A DNA stretch of 8,656 bases from Savagea sp. (GCA_030146155.1 JASLCF010000036.1:1-8656); one strand, 5' to 3'. Positions 1 to 6,626 are shown, numbered from the stretch's first letter. Notes: generated from the letters alone by a model not told the origin. Translations and numbers: made by a program.

Positions 1-149
1 AAACTTAATTATATTTTGAAGAGTTTTACCTGGATCAAATAATCACCCACAAAAACTTGACTCAATCTCTTGTAACAGAAGCATTTTCTTTCAAATTGCA
101 CTATGCTAAACTGATAGCAAAGTATATTAGTTTAAAGGAGTATGAACTT
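1..149. other. Left-edge non-coding stretch
   Basis: This is AT-rich sequence before the first gene. In frame 1 it is open for 13 codons and then stops at TAA 40-42. That could be the last few codons of an upstream plus-strand gene, but it is too short to judge. No hairpin terminator and no convincing -35/-10 pair were found, so whether the first gene has its own promoter here is undecided. Confidence 0.4.
134..140 (+). promoter_or_regulatory. Ribosome binding site deciding the start at 150
   Basis: AAAGGAG lies nine bases before ATG 150. It selects this start over the upstream in-frame TTG at 57, which has no such site. An overlapping out-of-frame ATG at 142 runs into a stop after three codons and is not a competing gene. 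Confidence 0.75.
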
Positions 150-518
150 ATGATCGCTATCGTATTCATGACTATAGGAATTATCTGTATTATTCTTTCC
201 TTCTTTATTGGAAAGCCTTCTTCTCAAATCGACTTAAAATTTGAACAACTATCTATTCAATTATTTGAACAACAAAATGAAATGAAGCAACGTTTAAAAA
301 CGATTGAGGATGAACTTCTTATTGTCACACCTCGTGCATCTTATCAAAAGAACGTACAAATTGAAAAACCACAAGCAACCAATGGACCTGTGCATGCCAT
401 TATTGTGAACCAAATCTTATCTCTTCATCAACAAGGATATGCCCTACCTGAGATTTCAAAGCGTTCCAATGTCTCTCAAGTCGAAATTTTACGTATCCTG
501 AAAGAGGCAGGTCAATAA
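150..518 (+). CDS. Small membrane-anchored coiled-coil protein with C-terminal helix-turn-helix
   Basis: This is a 122-residue protein. Residues 2-20 form one hydrophobic membrane segment (IAIVFMTIGIICIILSFFI). Residues 28-58 are rich in Q, E, K and L and look like a short coiled coil. Residues 60-80 are a linker. Residues 84-119 look like a helix-turn-helix (QGYALPEISKRSNVSQVEIL), probably facing the cytoplasm. The frame is open back to a TTG at 57, but nothing resembling a ribosome site precedes that codon. The ATG at 150 has AAAGGAG nine bases upstream, and the membrane segment then begins directly at the N-terminus, so I chose it. The architecture resembles the DUF6115/SwrB type of membrane protein, but that assignment is from memory and uncertain. 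The next gene starts one base after this stop codon, so the two are probably co-transcribed and translationally coupled. The function is unknown; anchoring or scaffolding is as likely as DNA binding. Confidence 0.75.
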   Translation: MIAIVFMTIGIICIILSFFIGKPSSQIDLKFEQLSIQLFEQQNEMKQRLKTIEDELLIVTPRASYQKNVQIEKPQATNGPVHAIIVNQILSLHQQGYALPEISKRSNVSQVEILRILKEAGQ

Positions 519-519
519 G

Positions 520-1038
520 ATGAAAAAATTACTTTATACACTCGGGGTTATTTTACTAACAATTGGAGCCACCCTTTCTTTACAACCCACACAAAAAGCC
601 GATTCTAATTCAGCGAAGCAAGAGAAAATAGTTGCTGAATTGAATGCAGCGGTCAAACAAATGGAACAACAGAAAAAGAAAATTGAAGAACTTCAAGAAC
701 AAAATAAACAGTATAGTGAAGAACAAAAAGCCTCAAATAAGAAAGAAGCAGAGGCAGAAGAAAAAACAGAGACAGTGGATACAACTCAAAAGAAACCTGT
801 TGCAATTGAAAAAGCGCCAGCAAAAGCAACTGCCCGCTTCATCCTTACAATAGAAGATGGGGTACGTTCACCAGATGTCGCACAAACGTTATACGAGACA
901 GGCTTTGTAGAAGATGCAGAAGCATTCAATGCTTTCTTAACCAGCCAAGGCTATGCCAATCGTATTCAATTAGGAACGTATGAATTATCTCCAGGTATGA
1001 CCCAACAAGACATTGCAACAATAATCACTAAACAATAA
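520..1038 (+). CDS. Membrane-anchored coiled-coil protein with MltG/YceG-like C-terminal domain (no lytic domain)
   Basis: This is a 172-residue protein. Residues 3-20 are a hydrophobic N-terminal anchor or signal peptide; no lipobox cysteine is present. Residues 32-72 are a K/E/Q-rich coiled coil, followed by a low-complexity linker rich in K, E, A and T up to about residue 105. Residues 106-170 match the pattern of the LysM-like N-terminal domain of MltG (YceG): IEDGVRSPDVAQTLYETGFV, then LGTYELSPGMTQQDIATIIT. The catalytic transglycosylase domain of MltG, with its active-site glutamate, is absent, since the whole protein is only about half the length of a usual MltG. I therefore expect an extracytoplasmic wall-associated or protein-binding role and not an enzyme, although automated pipelines may call it an endolytic transglycosylase. 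The start follows the previous stop by one base, with AAAGAGG at 501-507 as a distant ribosome site. It may correspond to the B. subtilis yqzC/yqzD pair by locus, which I have not verified. Confidence 0.75.
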   Translation: MKKLLYTLGVILLTIGATLSLQPTQKADSNSAKQEKIVAELNAAVKQMEQQKKKIEELQEQNKQYSEEQKASNKKEAEAEEKTETVDTTQKKPVAIEKAPAKATARFILTIEDGVRSPDVAQTLYETGFVEDAEAFNAFLTSQGYANRIQLGTYELSPGMTQQDIATIITKQ

Positions 1039-1078
1039 AAAAGATCGACTGGATGCTCACATCCAATCGATCTTTTTT
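1037..1078. terminator. Bidirectional rho-independent terminator between convergent genes
   Basis: This is an inverted repeat with arms 1037-1054 and 1061-1078, a single C/A mismatch (1049/1066) and a six-base loop at 1055-1060. Six A residues begin the left arm and six T residues end the right arm, so each strand has a U-tail. The stop codons of both convergent genes (TAA at 1036-1038 on the plus strand, TAA at 1079-1077 on the minus strand) lie inside its tails. Confidence 0.92.
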
Positions 1079-3293
1079 ACTGTTCATCTTCTTTTTCTAA
1101 TTCATCCACTTCTAGTGGCTTTTGAATTTTATTCTGTACATCTGTCGCAGCTTGTTCAGCTAAACGTTTTTCTTTAATAGCAAAATAACTATCCAAAGAG
1201 GAACGCACTAAATCGCTTGCTGCTGGTGGATAAGACGATTGACTTGTCGATGCATGTGGAACGACAACCGCAAATGCAACTTCTGGCTTTTCAGCAGGTG
1301 CATAACCAACATGTGATAAACTAATCGTCATTTTTCCATCTTTAAAGGTTTGGGCTGTTCCTGTTTTACCAGCTGCTGTGTAACTTGCCCCGTTTAAAAG
1401 GTTACGAGCAGTCCCGTTAGGCCCATTATAGACATAATCTAATCCTTTTTTGACCTGCGCGATTTCCTCAGCCGTATTCGGGATTCGATTTAAGATGTTA
1501 ATCTGAGTTTCTTGAATTAACGGTCCAAACGTTTCGCCATCTGGAGAAGGCTCTCTAATCTCTTTTACCATACGCGGTGCGATACGATAACCATCGTTTG
1601 CAATCGTTGAAATGTACTGTGCCATTTGCAAGGTTGTATAGGTATCAAATTGTCCAATAGAAAAGTCCATTAACTTCCCTGTCAATGTATCCCTTCCTAC
1701 TAATCCACTCGCTTCTCCTGGTAAATCAATTCCTGTCGGTGTTCCTAGACCAAATGCTCCGAATGATTGTCTAAATACATTAAATGCATTTTTATCAATA
1801 GCCATCGGACGTCCAGGTACATAGTTGCCCTTTCCTAAAGAAAATGCGATACGGAACATATAAACGTTGGAAGAACGACCAATTGCCTGGATATCATTGA
1901 CAGCTACACGACCAAATCGGTTAAAGAGGGATCGTTTAATCGTCCCACCGACATTGATTGGCTCATCAATTTTTGTTTCATTCACTCGCACAACATTTTC
2001 AGAGTAACCGGTTAATAAGGTTGCCATTTTCACAGTTGAACCCATTTCAGTTGAGCTTGTAAATGTCCCATATGCATAATCTTGGGCTTCCCACTGCCCT
2101 GTCTCTTCATTTTTCACCAATTTTTTTCCTACAAGAGAGAGCACTTCACCATTATTGGGATCCATCATGACAATGAATGCTTCATCAAGGGCACCTGATG
2201 TCCCCATTTTTTTCAATTCTAATAATTTATTTTCGACATGTTTCTCAAGTTCCATTTCAAGTTCTCGGTCAGTCGATAAAATGATATCTTTCCCTGGCTC
2301 TCCCACGTGAACAACTTCAGTGTCAATCACCTGACCTGAACGATTTTTTACTGTTTTAAATACCGATTTTTGACCGGCTAATAACTCTTCGTATTGTTGC
2401 TCTAAATAACTACGGCCCACACGTTCGTTGCGAGAGTAACCCCGAGATAAGTAATAGTCGAGATGTGATTTGGGGATTCCTTCTACAGGAGAAGTCGTTG
2501 AGCCCAAGATATTACTTTTAGATAATTTCACACGTTCCCAGTCTGTTGTTGTATTCACACCGGGAAGTTCAGCTAACCTCTCTGAAACAAGCGCAAATTC
2601 TTCCTCCGTCACTTCTTCATTTTTAACAATTTGAGGTGAGTATGCATAGCCCGACATCATTTCTCGATAAATAGCCAGTACTTTTAATTCTTCTTCCGTA
2701 AATCCATTGATTTCTTGTTCTGTCACTCTTTCACGTGTTAATCGGTTGATTTCACGATCTTTTTCTTTACTCGTCAAAGCATCGTCTGACAGTAGTGCTT
2801 TACGTTCTTCTTCAGATACTTTTTCTGCCGCTGCTTCTGGGTTTAATAAAATCCAAAAATCTCGTTTATCACCAATGGTCACTCGTTTATCATCTTTCTC
2901 AATGTAACCCGCTAATTTTTCTGCGATATCAAGAATTCCTTCAGGACCCGTTTTCTTTCCTTTATCTGGTCCTTTTTGAATTACTTTTGTACGAACGGGT
3001 GTGTCTGAAGCTTTTGTATAAGTAATTGCATTTTGTGGTTGATTATCCACTAATACATGACCATATCGATCATATATTTTACCTCTTGGCATAGTCGTAT
3101 TTACTGAGATTTCTTCTTTACGTGCAAGCTCTCTGACATATTCGTCGCCCGTTACAATTTGTAAATAACCGAGCCTTAAAATGAGCACTGAAAACATTAG
3201 AAATACAGCAAAAAATAAGAAGTTTACCCGAAATACAAGTTGCCTTCTTTGCCTCTTTCGTAATTGTGGTGCATTTTTTCTTGATTTGCTCAC
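1077..3293 (-). CDS. pbpA: Class B penicillin-binding protein (PBP2A/PbpA type transpeptidase)
   Basis: This is a monofunctional D,D-transpeptidase that cross-links peptidoglycan at the outer face of the membrane, 738 residues from the chosen start. A basic cytoplasmic tail is followed by one membrane segment at about 20-41. The pedestal motif PRGKIYDRYG is at 69-78, followed by a long charged N-terminal region to about 330. The transpeptidase domain carries all three active-site motifs: STVK (nucleophile Ser419, Lys422), SSN (474-476) and KTG (643-645). The length is close to the usual 700-720 of PBP2A and PbpH, with an extra acidic K/E-rich C-terminal tail after about 705. The frame opens with a TTG at 3299, but only one base separates that codon from the AAGGGGG ribosome site. 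The GTG at 3293 is seven bases away and is the better start. The symbol pbpA is inferred from motif pattern and from proximity to sodA, as in B. subtilis; distinguishing it from pbpH needs a tree. Confidence 0.93.
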   Translation of the reverse strand: MSKSRKNAPQLRKRQRRQLVFRVNFLFFAVFLMFSVLILRLGYLQIVTGDEYVRELARKEEISVNTTMPRGKIYDRYGHVLVDNQPQNAITYTKASDTPVRTKVIQKGPDKGKKTGPEGILDIAEKLAGYIEKDDKRVTIGDKRDFWILLNPEAAAEKVSEEERKALLSDDALTSKEKDREINRLTRERVTEQEINGFTEEELKVLAIYREMMSGYAYSPQIVKNEEVTEEEFALVSERLAELPGVNTTTDWERVKLSKSNILGSTTSPVEGIPKSHLDYYLSRGYSRNERVGRSYLEQQYEELLAGQKSVFKTVKNRSGQVIDTEVVHVGEPGKDIILSTDRELEMELEKHVENKLLELKKMGTSGALDEAFIVMMDPNNGEVLSLVGKKLVKNEETGQWEAQDYAYGTFTSSTEMGSTVKMATLLTGYSENVVRVNETKIDEPINVGGTIKRSLFNRFGRVAVNDIQAIGRSSNVYMFRIAFSLGKGNYVPGRPMAIDKNAFNVFRQSFGAFGLGTPTGIDLPGEASGLVGRDTLTGKLMDFSIGQFDTYTTLQMAQYISTIANDGYRIAPRMVKEIREPSPDGETFGPLIQETQINILNRIPNTAEEIAQVKKGLDYVYNGPNGTARNLLNGASYTAAGKTGTAQTFKDGKMTISLSHVGYAPAEKPEVAFAVVVPHASTSQSSYPPAASDLVRSSLDSYFAIKEKRLAEQAATDVQNKIQKPLEVDELEKEDEQ

Positions 3294-3300
3294 ATCCAAG

Positions 3301-3307
3301 CCCCCTT
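3301..3307 (-). promoter_or_regulatory. Ribosome binding site deciding a GTG start for the PBP gene
   Basis: On the minus strand AAGGGGG is followed by seven bases and then GTG at 3293-3291. The in-frame TTG at 3299 is only one base from this site. The ATG at 3295 is in another frame and is immediately followed by TGA. The GTG is therefore the best supported start. Confidence 0.75.
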
Positions 3308-3325
3308 ACGCTAAACAATAGTCAA

Positions 3326-3334
3326 ATTATAACA
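3326..3334 (-). promoter_or_regulatory. Candidate extended -10 promoter for the PBP gene
   Basis: The minus strand reads TGTTATAAT, a perfect TATAAT -10 box (3331-3326) with a TGn extension. No good -35 box is found 16-18 bases upstream, which fits an extended -10 promoter. Transcription would start near 3319, giving a leader of about 26 nt. The site lies downstream of the sodA terminator, so the PBP gene is probably its own transcription unit. Confidence 0.6.
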
Positions 3335-3392
3335 CGAATCAATCGGTAGTGGCTAATTCAATAATCACCGATTTAAAGTTGATTCTTCAAAT

Positions 3393-3426
3393 TAAAAAAC
3401 ACGTAACAGGACGTCCCGTTACGTGT
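3393..3426 (-). terminator. Rho-independent terminator of sodA
   Basis: The inverted repeat has nine-base arms ACACGTAAC (3399-3407) and GTTACGTGT (3418-3426), extended by GG/CC after one A/C mismatch, with the loop ACGT at 3411-3414. Read on the minus strand, a run of six T (complement of 3394-3399) follows the hairpin. It lies 15 bases beyond the sodA stop codon. Confidence 0.88.
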
Positions 3427-3440
3427 AAAGGTTTCATTTC

Positions 3441-4043
3441 TTATGCTTCAAAGCGTTTTGCTACTTCGTCCCAGTTCACAACGTTCCAGAATGCTTGAAT
3501 ATAATCCGGACGACGGTTTTGGTAGTTTAAGTAGTAAGCATGCTCCCAAACGTCTAAGCCTAATAATGGTGTTTTACCTTCCATTAATGGTGAATCTTGG
3601 TTTGGAGTAGATGTAATTGCAACGCCTTCTCCGTCTTTCACTAACCAAGCCCATCCTGAACCAAAACGTGTTGTTGCTGCTTTAGCGAATTCTTCTTTAA
3701 AAGCATCAAAGCTACCGAATTTTGCATCAATTGCGTCTTTTAATGCTCCAGTAGGTTCTCCACCACCGTTTGGTGATAAGATTTCCCAGAATAATGAATG
3801 GTTCGCATGTCCGCCACCATTGTTACGTACTGCTGTACGGATATCTTCAGGAATCGCGTCCATATTAGAAATTAATTCTTCTACAGATTTCGCTGCAAGG
3901 TCTGCGTGTCCTTCAAGCGCTGCGTTTACGTTTGTTACGTAAGTGTTGTGGTGTTTCGTATGATGAATATTCATCGTTTCCTTATCGATATGTGGTTCTA
4001 ATGCATCGTATGCATATGGCAATTCTGGTAATTTGTAAGCCAT
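3441..4043 (-). CDS. sodA: Superoxide dismutase, manganese type
   Basis: This enzyme converts superoxide to oxygen and hydrogen peroxide in the cytoplasm. It has 200 residues, the normal length for bacterial Mn/Fe-SOD. The four metal ligands are visible: His27 (in NIHHTKHH), His82 (in GGGHANHSLFW), and Asp164 and His168 in the family signature DVWEHAYYL (164-171). The glycine-rich GGGHANH segment and the glutamine in TPNQD (Gln149) follow the Mn-SOD pattern and not the Fe-SOD one, so manganese is the likely cofactor, though metal choice cannot be proved from sequence. The ATG at 4043 has a strong GAGGAGGA ribosome site seven bases upstream (4051-4058). The gene is flanked by terminators on both sides and appears monocistronic. 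Confidence 0.97.
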   Translation of the reverse strand: MAYKLPELPYAYDALEPHIDKETMNIHHTKHHNTYVTNVNAALEGHADLAAKSVEELISNMDAIPEDIRTAVRNNGGGHANHSLFWEILSPNGGGEPTGALKDAIDAKFGSFDAFKEEFAKAATTRFGSGWAWLVKDGEGVAITSTPNQDSPLMEGKTPLLGLDVWEHAYYLNYQNRRPDYIQAFWNVVNWDEVAKRFEA

Positions 4044-4089
4044 TTTCCATTCCTCCTCATAGTTTGAAACATTTTTATCCTACAATTAA

Positions 4090-4118
4090 ACTGTATCAAA
4101 TTTGTGAACATTCATCAA
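4090..4118 (-). promoter_or_regulatory. Candidate sodA promoter
   Basis: On the minus strand TTGATG (4118-4113) and TACAGT (4095-4090) are separated by 17 bases, and TGA precedes the -10 box as an extended -10. Each hexamer matches the sigma-A consensus at four of six positions. The leader would be about 40 nt. I saw no PerR-box-like sequence between this promoter and the gene. Confidence 0.4.
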
Positions 4119-4154
4119 TTGAAATGCTCAATTTAGCAAGTAAAAACGAGTAAC

Positions 4155-4192
4155 AAAAAGGATTGCACGCTATACAAGCATACAATCCTTTT
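4155..4192 (-). terminator. Terminator after the Na/Pi cotransporter gene
   Basis: The ten-base arms AAAAGGATTG (4156-4165) and CAATCCTTTT (4183-4192) pair perfectly. Further GC pairs inside (4169-4170 with 4178-4179) close a seven-base loop. The minus strand ends in five T (complement of 4155-4159). The hairpin begins nine bases after the transporter stop codon and precedes the sodA promoter. With four T on the other side it could be weakly bidirectional, but no plus-strand gene needs it. Confidence 0.8.
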
Positions 4193-4200
4193 CTTATGCA

Positions 4201-5832
4201 TTAACCACGTTTACCTAAAACAGCGTCCGCAATATTTACTGCGTGATCGCCAATTCGTTCTAGGTTCGAGACGATATCTACGAAAATCATTCCTGATTGG
4301 GCAGAACATGCGCCTGCATTTGTACGAATGATATGATTCTTACGATATTTTCTTTCCATCTTATCAATCAAGTCTTCTTTCTCGGCTACAGTGCGTGCAA
4401 GTTCGACATCATTCGTATTTAACGATTCGATGGCTTTTTCAACCGTTTCGATGGTTAAAGTGAACATATTATCTAAATCTTGCATAGCATCGTCCGAAAT
4501 AGAAACTTTATTGGACACGCGTAAATCGGTTAATTCTAAAATGTTTTCAAAGTGATCGCCAATTCGCTCAATGTCACGGATACTGTCCATGAGTAGAACG
4601 TGACGAGCTGATTCAACGGCAGAAATACTCATAGAAGAAATTTCTACTAAATACTTTGTAATTTCACGGTCTAAATTATTGATTGCTGATTCAATCTGAT
4701 AAGCAGTCTCTGCATGTGCTTTTTCACGCGTCACTACATATTGATAAGTTTCTTTTAACCCTTGCACAGCAAATTCTCCTGTACGAATCACTTCTTCTTT
4801 CGCCTGACCAATAGCAAGCGAAGGAGATTGCTGAATAAAGTGTGGGTCTAAGTGCTTCGGTTTATATTCAATTGTAACGTCTTTGCCAGGTATCATTTTA
4901 GTCACCACATAAGCCCAAACGCCAATCAACGGAAATTGTAAAATCGTATTTGCTACGTTAAACGAACCGTGGGCAAAAGCAATTTGCATCTTCGGTTCTA
5001 AATGTAGTACATTTGAAATCCACTCCACATAAATCGTAAAGAGCGGAAGTATAGCTAGGAAAACGATAGAGCCGACTACGTTAAACAATACGTGAGTTGC
5101 TGCGGCACGTTTGGCAGCTACGGATGCTCCAATTGCTGCTAAAATTGCAGTAATCGTTGTCCCGATGTTATCTCCAAATAAAATAGGTAATGCTGCTTTC
5201 AAATCGACTAGATTTTCTGCATAAAGTCCTTGTAAAATCCCAACAGTGGCACTACTACTTTGAACAATTAAAGTAAAGACTGTCCCAGCAAGTACGCCAA
5301 GTAACGGGTGGTCACTCATCGTCACTGTAAAATCAGCGAAAGAGGCCATCGAACGAAGTGGCTTCATCCCTTCACTCATCATTTCTAATCCTAAGAATAA
5401 ACCTCCGAAACCAAATACGATTTCTCCAAAGTTTCTGACTTTTTCTCTTTTAACAAAAAAGATTAAAAATGAACCAAATGCCATGATAGGTAAAGCATAA
5501 GCTCCCACATCAAGACCGATAATAAATGCGGTCACTGTGGTCCCAATGTTCGCTCCCATGATGACTCCAATTGCTTGTCGAAGTGTCATAAATCCAGCAC
5601 TTACTAACCCGACCGTAATCACTGTCGTTCCAGAACTAGACTGGATAAGGACAGTCACTACTATACCTGATAATACACCCATGAATGGATTCGTTGTGAA
5701 GCGATCTAATATTGCACGTAGGCGATCCCCTGCTGATTTTTGAAGTCCATCTCCCATGTACTTGATTGCAAATAGGAAAATACCAAGTCCTCCGAAAAAT
5801 TGGAAGAGCATCTGTTGCCAGTCGATTTCCAT
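4201..5832 (-). CDS. Na+/phosphate cotransporter with C-terminal PhoU-like domain (NptA/YjbB type)
   Basis: This is a predicted sodium-coupled inorganic phosphate transporter of the cytoplasmic membrane, 543 residues. It has the internal repeat of the Na/Pi-cotransporter (PF02690) family: QSSSGTT (64-70) with GANIGTT (93-99), and QSSSAT (191-196) with GDNIGTT (220-226). Several hydrophobic membrane segments cover about 8-313. Residues 340-540 form a helical PhoU-like domain with two copies of the metal-binding-type motif ERIGDH (422-427 and 525-530). The fused PhoU domain presumably tunes transport; the mechanism is inferred. The frame is open upstream to a TTG at 5871, but that codon lacks a ribosome site. 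The ATG at 5832 follows GGAGG (5845-5849) by 12 bases, slightly long but the best choice, and it gives the usual family N-terminus. The upstream region carries Pho-box-like repeats, consistent with induction under phosphate limitation. Confidence 0.93.
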   Translation of the reverse strand: MEIDWQQMLFQFFGGLGIFLFAIKYMGDGLQKSAGDRLRAILDRFTTNPFMGVLSGIVVTVLIQSSSGTTVITVGLVSAGFMTLRQAIGVIMGANIGTTVTAFIIGLDVGAYALPIMAFGSFLIFFVKREKVRNFGEIVFGFGGLFLGLEMMSEGMKPLRSMASFADFTVTMSDHPLLGVLAGTVFTLIVQSSSATVGILQGLYAENLVDLKAALPILFGDNIGTTITAILAAIGASVAAKRAAATHVLFNVVGSIVFLAILPLFTIYVEWISNVLHLEPKMQIAFAHGSFNVANTILQFPLIGVWAYVVTKMIPGKDVTIEYKPKHLDPHFIQQSPSLAIGQAKEEVIRTGEFAVQGLKETYQYVVTREKAHAETAYQIESAINNLDREITKYLVEISSMSISAVESARHVLLMDSIRDIERIGDHFENILELTDLRVSNKVSISDDAMQDLDNMFTLTIETVEKAIESLNTNDVELARTVAEKEDLIDKMERKYRKNHIIRTNAGACSAQSGMIFVDIVSNLERIGDHAVNIADAVLGKRG

Positions 5833-5873
5833 TGAATTGTCCAACCTCCAAAAATTAATGTTTACTCTCAATG

Positions 5874-5902
5874 ATTATCACTATTGAATCACGAAATGTA
5901 AA
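5874..5902 (-). promoter_or_regulatory. Candidate sigma-A promoter for the Na/Pi cotransporter
   Basis: On the minus strand TTTACA (5902-5897) and GATAAT (5879-5874) are exactly 17 bases apart, each matching the sigma-A consensus at five of six positions. Transcription would begin near 5867, leaving a leader of about 35 nt before ATG 5832. The Pho-box-like repeats lie just upstream. Confidence 0.6.
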
Positions 5903-5918
5903 TAAGAAATGAATAAAA

Positions 5919-5947
5919 TTTACACAGCATTTACAATTGAGTTTACA
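5919..5947. promoter_or_regulatory. Candidate PhoP (Pho) box: three TTTACA direct repeats
   Basis: TTTACA occurs three times on the plus strand, at 5919-5924, 5930-5935 and 5942-5947, starting 11 and 12 bases apart. The B. subtilis Pho box is described as tandem TT(A/C/T)ACA-like hexamers separated by about five bases, which this fits. The cluster lies about 50-80 bases upstream of the predicted transporter start site, and the -35 box of that promoter is itself TTTACA on the opposite strand. Regulation by PhoP is inferred from this match and from the transporter's function. The orientation relative to the transporter is reversed compared with the simplest arrangement, so control of the divergent gene is also possible. 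Confidence 0.5.
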
Positions 5948-6038
5948 AATCGGATAATGTTGTAACGGTTCTGACATATCACTGGATTTTTATCTATTCA
6001 TCAAGAGCAGTTTCATGTGCAGTCTGCTATCCATTTAG

Positions 6039-6044
6039 TATACT
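6039..6044 (+). promoter_or_regulatory. Possible -10 box for the DUF1189 gene
   Basis: TATACT is a good -10 hexamer located 49 bases before the TTG start. The sequence 17 bases upstream (TGTGCA, 6016-6021) is a poor -35, so this is only a candidate. I found no better promoter on this strand in the divergent region. Confidence 0.3.
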
Positions 6045-6080
6045 GAATGTATTCACTTTTCGCACCGAATTGAATTTGTA

Positions 6081-6085
6081 GGAGG
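6081..6085 (+). promoter_or_regulatory. Ribosome binding site deciding a TTG start
   Basis: GGAGG (within AGGAGGA) lies seven bases before TTG 6093. The first ATG in the frame, at 6105, is 19 bases away, too far for this site. The TTG is therefore the likely initiation codon. Confidence 0.75.
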
Positions 6086-6092
6086 AACCATT

Positions 6093-6608
6093 TTGAATAT
6101 TAAGATGCGTCAATTATTTTTTGCTTCATTCAACTCACCTAAAAAGATGGCTGCTTTTCGTTTATTGCCTATCGGAAAAATATTTAAGTACTTATTTTTA
6201 TTTGTAGCGCTTTTTACTGCTATTTCTTATGGTCGTTTTCTATTTACAGACTTGGATTTTTTCGAAGCTACAGATGACGTCATTGAACACGGAGAAAACT
6301 TAGGGATTTTAAAATACCCATTGGCTCTCCTGATTCAATTCACCGTATCTGTTTTTTATATCTTCATTCGTGTATCGTTAATTGCTTTTGTTGGACTCGG
6401 TCTTTTAAAACTGATGAAACGAAGAGGTGACTATCGACAAATTTGGCAATCAACCGCTGTCGCGATGACGGTACCACTTTTATTAACACTCATTTTTGAT
6501 TTTATTCCTTTGATTAAGGCAAGTAGTATTTATGTGACGACAGCTATTCATTTGCTGTATTTATTAACCATTGTCAATTATTATCCTAAGCAACCTATAA
6601 AAAAATAA
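6093..6608 (+). CDS. Short DUF1189-type integral membrane protein
   Basis: This is a 171-residue protein of unknown function. The N-terminus (LFFASFNSPKKMAAFRLLPIGK) matches the SL/FNSPK...aFR...I.K pattern I associate with DUF1189 membrane proteins. Hydrophobic segments are visible at about 32-51, 75-92, 92-106, 121-140 and 145-163, so it is a polytopic membrane protein. From memory, DUF1189 proteins are usually near 250 residues, with a large loop between the first two membrane segments. Here that loop (52-73) is only about 22 residues, so this is a shortened version. It starts with TTG at 6093, chosen by the GGAGG seven bases upstream. Its position between ispG and the sodA region is like that of B. 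subtilis yqgB, as I recall. There is no clear terminator before ispG, so some read-through into ispG is possible. Confidence 0.75.
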   Translation: MNIKMRQLFFASFNSPKKMAAFRLLPIGKIFKYLFLFVALFTAISYGRFLFTDLDFFEATDDVIEHGENLGILKYPLALLIQFTVSVFYIFIRVSLIAFVGLGLLKLMKRRGDYRQIWQSTAVAMTVPLLLTLIFDFIPLIKASSIYVTTAIHLLYLLTIVNYYPKQPIKK

Positions 6609-6626
6609 GGAGAAAGCGTAACTTCC

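Noticed and set aside
57..149. N-terminal extension of the first gene from a TTG at 57
   Set aside because: It has no ribosome site, and the added 31 residues look like non-coding AT-rich translation. The ATG at 150 has AAAGGAG at a good distance and starts directly with a membrane segment.
2707..3025. Plus-strand open frames inside the PBP gene
   Set aside because: They are shadows of the minus-strand PBP coding sequence, with no ribosome sites and no recognisable domain.
5833..5871. Upstream TTG start for the Na/Pi transporter
   Set aside because: No Shine-Dalgarno sequence precedes it. The GGAGG would then lie inside the coding region, and the family normally starts near the ATG at 5832.
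6006..6030. Short AGCAG/CTGCT inverted repeat before the DUF1189 gene
   Set aside because: Five-base arms across a long loop are expected by chance and do not align with the promoter candidate.
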